NCBI GenBank assembly: GCA_963838375.1
Contig: CAWIQY010000003.1
Span: forward strand, 558,001-622,000
DNA: 64,000 nt
Direction: 5' to 3'
Origin: DVED01 sp963838375
GTDB lineage: Bacteria; Cyanobacteriota; Cyanobacteriia; Cyanobacteriales; Geitlerinemataceae
In this document: in pieces, positions 1 to 6,753 of the stretch
Layout of the letters: each line of letters starts with the position of its first letter
Position numbering within the stretch: the stretch's first letter is position 1
Made by a program: the position numbers and the translations under genes
The notes under the pieces: model-generated
The model's input: only the letters and a program-made list of their open reading frames with translations
Told to the model about the DNA's origin: nothing
Database searches by the model: none

Positions 1-528
1 GCGGTATAACAGGAACAAGCACAAGATCGAACAAATTTCCTCTCATTTAAGATCGCTTTATTTTTTGATGAATGGAAATGACAGTATCTCTCGATCGGGT
101 TTTCTCCCAACCCTTGAATGACAATCCTTAAAATGGGGATCGGCGTCAGGGCTGAGACGATGGAGAGCTGATTCTAGCAAGTGAATGATCGGATTATCGA
201 TCGCTTGCTTGTAGCCGTTGATACACCTTAATTTTAAAAAAGTTAACGGATATCCCAATCCCGAGTTCAATACCTCTTCTCTTTGAAAGTTCATCCGATC
301 GAACTTTATTGCGATCTCGTTAGGCTTGATCCGAGCGAGAGAAAAGGTTATATTTCCGTGCAGATTGGTTTAAGTTTTCTATTATCCTTAAATAAATTAT
401 ATCAAAAATATGAATCGACAACAGACTTTATATACATTTGTTGATATGAATTAGTAATTTGCAATCATCGATCGTCGATCGGTTACACTTCTAGACGTTT
501 TAACATAGGCGAAAAAGACTTGACAAGC
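1..528. other. Leading intergenic stretch, no supported gene
   Basis: This stretch holds no gene I can support. A 78-codon reading frame exists on the minus strand (58-294), but its product has no recognisable motif, no clear ribosome site, and I do not recognise the family. The part from about 350 to 470 is AT-rich and would suit promoter DNA, but no gene on the plus strand follows it. The downstream neighbour (529-1230) points towards this stretch, so part of it is its 3' region. Confidence 0.5.
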
Positions 529-1230
529 CTACGGCATCCACTCCAGAAAAATACCAATTCGTCCTTCCCCATCCTGTCGCTGAAGATCGGTTGAGATGCG
601 CCAACAACGAGTGAGGGCATAAGCCGCGCGGAGAGTCGTCAAACTCACCTCTTCGTTCGATAAGGGAGCCATCCACATGTGAGAGATTGATAGATCCGAT
701 CCCCCGCCGCGAGATAAGACCACGAATATTCGGAAGCCGACATTCAAGCCCTCGCCGATGTCCCCCTCCTGCTGCAAATACCGATAGCCCACAACGGGTG
801 CGAAATTCACATACGATCCCAACGGCAGCAAATAGTATCCCAAATCCGCGCGAAACGATCGATCGTCATCTCCCGTCTGCTCGTAAGCGCCACCCAGAAC
901 CAGTCGAGATCGATCGATAAATACATCCTCGATCCCGACATTCCAACCTCCTACGCCATCAGCCAAACGAATGTAACCCAAGCGTACGCGGGTGGGAAAG
1001 CTCGGATCGCTAGAGATCTCGTCCCAAACATCCGGAATCTCCTGGAGCCAACGTTGTAGAACCGGACTCCCTTCGAGGGTTTCCGGACTTAAATCCAAAG
1101 CTTCAGAGGCTGGACTATTTCGATCGGGATTTTCCACCAGAGGCGTTGCCGCCGCAGGTCTTACGGTCGAAAAAATCAGGGTCAATCCCCAAAAGCCGAT
1201 CGTGAAGCCAACATACCAGACATTTTTCAT
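529..1230 (-). CDS. Exported hypothetical protein, possible outer-membrane barrel
   Basis: This is a 233-residue protein of unknown function. Residues 1-28 form a signal peptide (hydrophobic GFTIGFWGLTLIF, then PAAAT before the mature part). The mature part starts with an acidic stretch and goes on to alternating polar and aromatic segments such as LGYYLLPLG, APVVGYRYL and IGIFLEWMP. Alternating beta-strands and a terminal aromatic residue close to the C-terminus resemble small outer-membrane beta-barrels, but this is inference from composition only. It stands alone, divergent from the next gene across a 330-bp gap. It could equally be a soluble periplasmic beta protein. Confidence 0.6.
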   Translation of the reverse strand: MKNVWYVGFTIGFWGLTLIFSTVRPAAATPLVENPDRNSPASEALDLSPETLEGSPVLQRWLQEIPDVWDEISSDPSFPTRVRLGYIRLADGVGGWNVGIEDVFIDRSRLVLGGAYEQTGDDDRSFRADLGYYLLPLGSYVNFAPVVGYRYLQQEGDIGEGLNVGFRIFVVLSRGGGSDLSISHMWMAPLSNEEVSLTTLRAAYALTRCWRISTDLQRQDGEGRIGIFLEWMP

Positions 1231-1559
1231 CGAATATTTGGGTTTTCTACAAAATGAGCTGAGATCGTCGCAACTCTATAGAAATTCCGAAGGAAGATCG
1301 CCCATTCTAGACAGCCTTCTTGGGGGCGGCAAATGGTTAGACCCCTGTTCGGGGTTGTACTAGTGACGACGCTGCGATCGGGCAACTATACTGGTCGTTA
1401 GATACAAGAATATTGAAGGGTGAGAAAAAGCCTCAGTCAATTAACGGCGACTAGTGGAGGATCCCCCTCCTTGGGCTTGCTGGTGCATCAACTGTATATT
1501 TAAAGTTTCATTAATATAGCCTTCTCGAGGGTAGGCTGAGAAAGGAATTCCTTCCTAAG
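1231..1559. other. Divergent intergenic region
   Basis: This gap separates two divergent genes and should hold both promoters. A short hairpin (ACCCC, loop TGTTC, GGGGT) lies at 1341-1355. No open frame with a credible start and no RNA gene was recognised. An AAGGA sequence at about 1541 may be the ribosome site of the gene starting at 1560. Confidence 0.4.
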
Positions 1560-2462
1560 ATGAGAAATAGCCATTTGTTGAAAAAACCGCTTATGTCAGC
1601 CCCCATTTTTCAAGTTCAACCCACTGTCGCGCAAACCCCAGCACCACTGCCAGCTCAAGGATCTTCTCCCGAGATGCTTTGGATGGGCGTTTCCGGAGCA
1701 CTCCTCTTAACTCTGATTAGTTCCGCAGTTTTTTTTCAAGTCAAAGTCAGTCGGCTCGCCAAAAAGCTGAGAACCGAGGAATTTAAAAACCGAGAACTTC
1801 ATAAAAAATATCAAAAGGCGGTTGGTTCCATTACGAAAATGGAGAAAAACCCCGACTTGATTCACTCCCGTGAATTTAACCTGGATTACTTGCGAATGCG
1901 GATGGAAGAGGAAACATTCCACTTTGCCGTCGTCAATCAAATCAAAGTCAAAGTTAAAGAAAAAATTAGCATGGCTTTGCGTCCCACTGTGGAAAATCGG
2001 GGTACGGGACGCTTGGTTGACGAAACCTTTGATATCGAACACGAAACGGGTGTTGGTTCTAGTGCCAAAAAGCGGGTGCTGTTCCGAATTCAAATCAAGA
2101 TGACCAAGTTGCCCACACAGCCGACCTCAGCAACGATCGCTCAGGTGATCGATTGCATCGAAACCTACCTCAGTCCGGCAGGGGATAACGATACTTGGCA
2201 ACCGGCTATCCAAGGTAGAGTGGCTTATATCCATTGGGATCAACACGCTAAACCCACACCGCTTCTGGTCCTCGAGCAAACCAATGAAGGTGTCAACGTC
2301 ACCTTCCGGACTAAGCGCAGTCCCCAAGCCTTAGACGACTCTCAGCTTCAGATGAAGACGGCGAAGTCTTATCCCAGCCATAACACCCGGACTCCAGTCC
2401 GCACTCGACCGCCGCAAACTCGCCCGCCGCAAACTCGACCGCCGCGAACTCGGGCTCGGTAA
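1560..2462 (+). CDS. Membrane-anchored hypothetical protein
   Basis: This 300-residue protein is not recognised. One membrane helix (about residues 42-61, GVSGALLLTLISSAVFF) follows a Pro/Ala/Gln-rich N-terminus, and then a charged, probably helical stretch (about 65-110). The central part (about 110-270) looks globular and contains the pattern VIDCIETYLSP and an IHWDQHA segment. The C-terminus is a short Arg/Pro/Thr tandem repeat (T-R-P-P-Q, four rounds) that may bind nucleic acid or protein. An in-frame ATG at 1593 is an alternative start; 1560 is preferred because AAGGA lies upstream. Three tRNA genes follow at once. Function is unknown. Confidence 0.65.
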   Translation: MRNSHLLKKPLMSAPIFQVQPTVAQTPAPLPAQGSSPEMLWMGVSGALLLTLISSAVFFQVKVSRLAKKLRTEEFKNRELHKKYQKAVGSITKMEKNPDLIHSREFNLDYLRMRMEEETFHFAVVNQIKVKVKEKISMALRPTVENRGTGRLVDETFDIEHETGVGSSAKKRVLFRIQIKMTKLPTQPTSATIAQVIDCIETYLSPAGDNDTWQPAIQGRVAYIHWDQHAKPTPLLVLEQTNEGVNVTFRTKRSPQALDDSQLQMKTAKSYPSHNTRTPVRTRPPQTRPPQTRPPRTRAR

Positions 2463-2515
2463 AGAGTGTATCAAGTTGGCGTCGGACACCTTCAAAAAAA
2501 AAGTCTCTAATGGAT

Positions 2516-2543
2516 TGAAATGTATAGAGGGTTGTGCTATATT
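2516..2543 (+). promoter_or_regulatory. Probable sigma-70-type promoter of tRNA-Tyr
   Basis: TTGAAT at 2516-2521 and TATATT at 2538-2543 are separated by 16 bp and stand about 20 bp before the mature 5' end of tRNA-Tyr at 2563. Both boxes are near consensus. The assignment is from sequence and position only. Confidence 0.4.
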
Positions 2544-2562
2544 AAATTTCCGTGGGAATCAT

Positions 2563-2647
2563 GGGTCGGTGCCCGAGCGGTTAATGGGGGCGGACTGTAA
2601 ATCCGCTGGCTACGCCTACGCTGGTTCAAATCCAGCTCGGCCCACCA
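2563..2647 (+). tRNA. tRNA-Tyr (GTA)
   Basis: The 85-nt gene folds as a class II tRNA with a long variable arm. The acceptor strands GGGTCGG and TCGGCCC pair with two wobbles, the anticodon GTA is at 2597-2599, and the T-arm contains GGTTCAAATCC. The 3' CCA is encoded (2645-2647). It is followed 51 bp later by tRNA-Thr on the same strand, so the two may be transcribed together. Confidence 0.95.
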
Positions 2648-2698
2648 CGAATCACGAGTGCGCTAGTGTTAAAGTTAGCGGCTTGTTTTTTCACGACT

Positions 2699-2770
2699 GC
2701 CCGTGTAGCTCAGTGGTAGAGCACACCCTTGGTAAGGGTGAGGTCACGAGTTCAATCCTCGTCACGGGCT
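2699..2770 (+). tRNA. tRNA-Thr (GGT)
   Basis: The 72-nt gene has a perfect seven-base-pair acceptor stem (GCCCGTG with CACGGGC), a D-arm AGCTCAGTGGTAGAGC, anticodon loop TTGGTAA with GGT at 2731-2733, and T-loop GTTCAATCC. The CCA is not encoded. It reads ACC/ACU threonine codons. Confidence 0.95.
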
Positions 2771-2898
2771 TCTGAGATCGAACGATTTCGACTATTTATA
2801 GATAGATCGAGTTCGGGTTAACTTCTGACTGCGGGCGGTTTCGATCTGTGCCAACGATCGAAGCCTCGATCTGAAGATCGGGGCTTCTGGAAAAGGGA

Positions 2899-2972
2899 CG
2901 GGTGCGACAGGACTCGAACCTGTGACAAACTGCTTAGAAGGCAGCTACTCTATCCAACTGAGTTACGCACCC
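2899..2972 (-). tRNA. tRNA-Arg (TCT)
   Basis: On the minus strand the 74-nt gene starts GGGTGCG and ends CGCACCC plus a G discriminator. The anticodon loop CTTCTAA gives anticodon TCT, which reads AGA/AGG arginine codons. The T-loop GGTTCGAGTCC is standard. CCA is not encoded. It converges with the tRNA-Tyr/Thr pair. Confidence 0.95.
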
Positions 2973-3187
2973 AGATCGACGCTAGTAGATCTGACCGAAT
3001 GTTTGATTCTACATCATTTCCTATTGTATCCGCGCTGACCCTTACGAGGCAAGTTCGGGTATCAGAAATGAATTTGGCTAGAAGTGCAAAGAACTCGACG
3101 GTCAATGTAAACTAAAACAACGTGAATAACATAACAGATAGACGGTAGTTAAGATAAGGTGTTAATCAAAGGGATCGTACATTGCCG

Positions 3188-3288
3188 ATCGCAATTCGAG
3201 ATGCTCCAACTAAGCAAAGCAGAAAAATTGGGTTTACCAACACTGCATTGTGCTTGTTTGAGCATCTCGTACCGTAGCACGTGCGATC
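3188..3288 (+). promoter_or_regulatory. Long interrupted hairpin upstream of the 3370 gene
   Basis: Nested inverted repeats can be seen: GATCGC with GCGATC at the outside, GAGATGCTC (3198-3206) with GAGCATCTC (3260-3268), and AAGCA with TGCTT nearer the loop. They could fold into one long stem in a transcript that leads into the gene at 3370, about 80 bp further on. It may be a leader structure or a small RNA. No known riboswitch class was recognised. Confidence 0.35.
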
Positions 3289-3369
3289 CCATCAGGTGGG
3301 CGAACCTTCAGATCGCCATTGCCCGCAGCAAAGTACCATCGGCTCTGAAGGGAGTCCATTGGCAGCGTC

Positions 3370-4038
3370 ATGTTTATTTTAAAAAGGCAGGATGTTGAAA
3401 TTACTGGTATTCAGCACCCGAAGACGGGTCAGCAGATTCCCATCCTCAGTTACCAGGGACAAAGCTTTCGCCTGCTCAGCGTGTTTAATGCCAAGCAAGC
3501 TGAGGAAGCGAGAGCCTTTTGGAGAGATTTAACGGATAATCGCGGAAAAGCCTGTGTTCTCCTCGAAGAACCCGACAGATATAGTGTCTGGGGCAAAATT
3601 CGCATGGGGCAAGCCGGCGATGATGCCTCCGGGGGTGGAGAAGCCGCGCCATCCTATACTCAAGCCTCGATCCTCCTGCTTCAGGAGGTGTACTATACCA
3701 TCGAAGATCTGCTTGGCAACCGACAAGCAATCGCCTTTCAAAAAGATATTGCCCAAGTCTTACAGCAGTGGAGATTTCCCAATGCCGCATCAGAACAAGC
3801 CGTTCGAGTTCTTTTAGACCTCGATCCCCTAGCCAGTGAAGAGGTTCCCTCCTGGCAAGAGCATCATCTAAATACCCTGCTGCAAGAACTGCATCGGATT
3901 GGGAGAGAATACTTTGGTAATTCGAGTTTTGTAGAGCGCGTGATGGAATCTCTCAAGGATATGCCAGATAAAGAGCGCACTCAGTTTATCGAGTGGTTGA
4001 ATCAATCTCCCCTGGGTAAGCTCTGGGAAACAGCTTAA
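3370..4038 (+). CDS. Npun_F0813-like conserved cyanobacterial protein
   Basis: This 222-residue protein resembles a family found widely in cyanobacteria and annotated as Npun_F0813 family; no function is established that I know of. Visible are an opening with MFILKRQDVEI, a short core NRGKACVLLEEP (about residues 57-68), a Gly/Ala-rich variable linker (about 80-95) and an alpha-helical C-terminal half rich in Leu and Glu. There is no signal peptide, membrane helix or enzyme motif. It stands alone after a 400-bp leader that can form a long hairpin. The family call is from memory of the N-terminal pattern. Confidence 0.65.
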   Translation: MFILKRQDVEITGIQHPKTGQQIPILSYQGQSFRLLSVFNAKQAEEARAFWRDLTDNRGKACVLLEEPDRYSVWGKIRMGQAGDDASGGGEAAPSYTQASILLLQEVYYTIEDLLGNRQAIAFQKDIAQVLQQWRFPNAASEQAVRVLLDLDPLASEEVPSWQEHHLNTLLQELHRIGREYFGNSSFVERVMESLKDMPDKERTQFIEWLNQSPLGKLWETA

Positions 4039-4184
4039 AGAATCATTGACGATCGACCTCTCGTCGCGACTTCTGTGCGAGGGTAGAAAATGAATCTCCC
4101 TGTATCCTCGGCAAAGCTTAGGCTTCCCATCTCTAATTCCCACCCTGCCGTTATTCGTCTTGCAACTCTGTCATCCAATTTTCT

Positions 4185-5231
4185 ATGAGTACAACCTCAG
4201 ACAAATCTTCCAAATCCTCTAGCCTCCAATCGATCTGGTCAACCCAGACCCTCGTCTTGCTCGCAGTCGGATTAGGGGTGGCGGCATTACTGTTTTACCT
4301 GCTGTTTAGCGTGTCCATCCCCGGAGAAGGGCGACCCTATTGGTATGGAATCGGGACTTTGGTCTTCGAGGAAATTGCCTTTCTGTTGGCGGCTTGGCTT
4401 TGCCTGAGAAATGGATTTAGTCCCCAGATTGTCAGCGGTCGAAATGTGTGGCTAGGCATCGGCTTCGGTATGCTGTCCTACTTCGTCGGCAACTTAATCT
4501 TCAGTTGGTGGGAATTAGGTTGGAAACTCGACCCGGCGGTTTCCCCAGGAGATTTGTTTTACTTGATCAGCTACGTTTGCATTTCGGTGGGGATGGTGTT
4601 GGCAGTAAAATCCCGCAGACTCAACCTGGAATTGTGGCAATGGGGGGTAACCGCCACAATTGCCGTCGCTGGAATTGCCTTAGCCGTGTGGGTCTCTCAA
4701 GATACCCTATTCCTCTCCGATGAGGTTCTCCCGGAAGCGGCAATCGAGTCAGTTGTGCCGGCGGAGTCCTCTGGGGAACTGGCACCCGCCGCGATCGCAC
4801 CGGAAATAGGCGATTCTGGGGGCGATTCTGGGGGCGTTGTTGCCGTCGAGGGAGAACCGATCGTTCCCGTCCCGGCTTGGGTGCTGAACCTAGAAAGCTA
4901 TTTAGATCCCTACGCCACACCTTTGAACCTGGCTTATGTGGTTTTGGATGTAATTCTGTTGGTTGTTGCCACACTCTTGCTGCTAGCCTTTTGGGGGGGG
5001 CGTTTTTCTCAGTCGTGGCGGATGATTGCGGCGGCGGCTTTCTCGCTATACATCGCGGATATGTGGTACAAATACGCAGAAAATAACATCCCCAATTACG
5101 AAAGTGGGGACTTATTAGAAGTGTTCTTCGTATTTACGGGCATCTTCTTTGCAATCGGAGCCGTGTTGGAGTACGATGTTTCGACGCGAGCTAGCACCTC
5201 CCGTCGTAGCCGCCGCCGTGGCGGTTCGTAG
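4185..5231 (+). CDS. Multispanning membrane protein, function unknown
   Basis: This 348-residue integral membrane protein has about eight hydrophobic helices: residues about 22-43, 52-72, 83-105, 116-136, 145-166, then after a loop 250-273, 283-302 and 310-332. The loop at about 170-235 is rich in Ala, Glu, Pro and Gly, with a GDSGGDSGG repeat, and is probably disordered. The C-terminal end is basic (RRSRRRGG), which suggests a cytoplasmic tail. I do not recognise the family. The gene is followed by the HTH gene after only 29 bp, so they may be co-transcribed. Confidence 0.65.
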   Translation: MSTTSDKSSKSSSLQSIWSTQTLVLLAVGLGVAALLFYLLFSVSIPGEGRPYWYGIGTLVFEEIAFLLAAWLCLRNGFSPQIVSGRNVWLGIGFGMLSYFVGNLIFSWWELGWKLDPAVSPGDLFYLISYVCISVGMVLAVKSRRLNLELWQWGVTATIAVAGIALAVWVSQDTLFLSDEVLPEAAIESVVPAESSGELAPAAIAPEIGDSGGDSGGVVAVEGEPIVPVPAWVLNLESYLDPYATPLNLAYVVLDVILLVVATLLLLAFWGGRFSQSWRMIAAAAFSLYIADMWYKYAENNIPNYESGDLLEVFFVFTGIFFAIGAVLEYDVSTRASTSRRSRRRGGS

Positions 5232-5260
5232 AAGATCGAATCTGAGGGGAAATCGGTAGT

Positions 5261-6142
5261 ATGAGTGCTAGAAAATTATCGGATACGGACAAAAAAGCCA
5301 TTCTTGAGGAGTATCGACAGCCTGGAGAAACCACGTTAACCATTGCCAATCGCTATGGGGTTAGCAACTCTACGATCAGTCGAATGCTCAAAAGTAGTTT
5401 GTCCCCTCGGGACTACGAAGTATTGATTCAACAAAAGAGATCGGGTCGGACTCACAATAGCGGGTCGGATACTATTTCCGACCCACCACCAGAACCTTCA
5501 CCCAGTGCCGAATCCGAGTCATCTTCAGAGGCGTCGCGGCGAATCCGCAAGCGTTCTTCCGCAAGTATCCCCGCGGAAAACGAAGATAACGAAGATTCGG
5601 TTCAGCTCGATTTGCATCTGAAGGAGGTCGAAAAACCCATCCTTCGAGAAATCGTTGTGGCTCGATCCCAGGAGGATGAGGATCTCCAAGCAGACGAAGA
5701 TGACGATGTTGACGAAAAGGATGGGGATGAGGACGATCTCGAGGATGGGGATGACGATGATTATGACGAGGATGATGAGGATGATGACGATGTAGACTTC
5801 CCTATCCCCAAGCGGGAGAATCAAATTGTGGGACAGCTGCGAGTATTACCCTTCGATGGAGCTTCACTGCCCAAAACCTGCTATATTGTCGTCGATCGCA
5901 TGGCGGAATTGATTACCCGACCGCTGAAGGATTTTGGGGATTTAGGGCAAATCCCGCCCGAGGAAATCCAAGAAAAGACGCTACCTGTGTTTGACAACCA
6001 TCGGGTCGCGCGACGGTTTGCCAACCGTTCTCAGCGGGTGACGAAGGTTCCCGACGGCAAAATGCTGCAACGGGTGAAAGATTATCTACAGGCGAAGGGA
6101 ATTACCCGAATTTTGGTTGACGGTCAGGTTTATTCGCTCTAG
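5261..6142 (+). CDS. HTH protein with a long acidic linker
   Basis: This is a 293-residue protein. Residues about 1-50 form a transposase-type helix-turn-helix (TIANRYGVSNSTISRML), so it probably binds DNA. A Ser/Glu/Pro stretch follows, then a strongly acidic tract (about 140-178, almost only Asp and Glu). The C-terminal 110 residues form a separate conserved domain ending with ITRILVDGQVYSL. Such HTH-plus-acidic proteins are common in cyanobacteria and are often labelled transposase, but no catalytic DDE motif is present, so a regulator is more likely. Its last 57 bases overlap the converging gene at 6086-6463. Confidence 0.65.
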   Translation: MSARKLSDTDKKAILEEYRQPGETTLTIANRYGVSNSTISRMLKSSLSPRDYEVLIQQKRSGRTHNSGSDTISDPPPEPSPSAESESSSEASRRIRKRSSASIPAENEDNEDSVQLDLHLKEVEKPILREIVVARSQEDEDLQADEDDDVDEKDGDEDDLEDGDDDDYDEDDEDDDDVDFPIPKRENQIVGQLRVLPFDGASLPKTCYIVVDRMAELITRPLKDFGDLGQIPPEEIQEKTLPVFDNHRVARRFANRSQRVTKVPDGKMLQRVKDYLQAKGITRILVDGQVYSL

Positions 6143-6463
6143 CCAAGATGTATTGCGATCGACGGTTAAAACGATTTTGTCAAAGGATTCGTTTTTGAGG
6201 GAGATCGCTAAATAATCTCGATCGCGGGTTACGTACCAAAATTCCTTCCCGAGGGAAGTGTAATAAGTTCCAGCTTTGATAACTCTGGGGATGAAGGTTC
6301 CCGGTGCGCGGATTTCTCTCCAGCTACTGGAAGGCTCCTCGGTGGTGACTCGTTGGATGTGTTCGAGGGGGATTTCCAGGGTTTTGTCCCAACAAAATGC
6401 CCACAGTTGCTCGAACCATTCCAACTCGATAATCAATGTATCGCCAACTATGCTGAGAATCAT
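6086..6463 (-). CDS. Conserved cyanobacterial hypothetical, PH-like fold possible
   Basis: This 125-residue protein opens with MILSIVGDTLIIELEW and contains EIPLEHIQRV and a segment with APGTFIPRVIKAGTY. It resembles small single-domain cyanobacterial proteins of about 100 residues that may have a bacterial PH-like beta fold; this is inference from the beta-rich pattern. It lacks signal peptide and membrane helix. Its tail overlaps the 3' end of the HTH gene on the other strand by 57 bp, so the last residues may be poorly conserved. It lies 11 bp after the LapA-like gene and is likely co-transcribed with it. Confidence 0.6.
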   Translation of the reverse strand: MILSIVGDTLIIELEWFEQLWAFCWDKTLEIPLEHIQRVTTEEPSSSWREIRAPGTFIPRVIKAGTYYTSLGKEFWYVTRDRDYLAISLKNESFDKIVLTVDRNTSWLERINLTVNQNSGNSLRL

Positions 6464-6474
6464 AGGTGTATTTC

Positions 6475-6684
6475 TTAACGCTTGAGCGTTGCTCCAAAAT
6501 ATAAACTACCACCGAGGAGTCCGACGGCAAAACTCGTCGCCAACAGGACACCCATAGGCGTCCGAACAGATTCCCAGAACAGAAAAGTGAGGGAAACGTA
6601 GGTCGCATTTTGTACGGAAACGATCGCCAAGACGATCGCCCAAAGGGCGACGATCGTACCAATGAGAAACAGAGAAATGTTCAT
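6475..6684 (-). CDS. LapA-domain (DUF1049-like) membrane protein
   Basis: This 69-residue protein has two hydrophobic helices (about 4-24 and 42-62) around a short polar segment with VSVQNATYVSLTFLFW. That pattern is typical of the LapA/DUF1049 family of small inner-membrane proteins; in Escherichia coli LapA takes part in control of LPS assembly. The role in cyanobacteria is not known to me. It lies 69 bp downstream of the topoisomerase gene on the same strand. Confidence 0.7.
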   Translation of the reverse strand: MNISLFLIGTIVALWAIVLAIVSVQNATYVSLTFLFWESVRTPMGVLLATSFAVGLLGGSLYFGATLKR

Positions 6685-6753
6685 AACTTGGGAAATTTAC
6701 GGATTTTGGGATAGATGAATGAACGCGAATTCGAGACAGTTGATGTAACGTTC

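Noticed and set aside
5525..5824. 99-codon hydrophobic frame antisense to the HTH gene
   Set aside because: It is the reverse complement of the Asp/Glu codon tract, which always reads as Ile/Val/Leu on the other strand.
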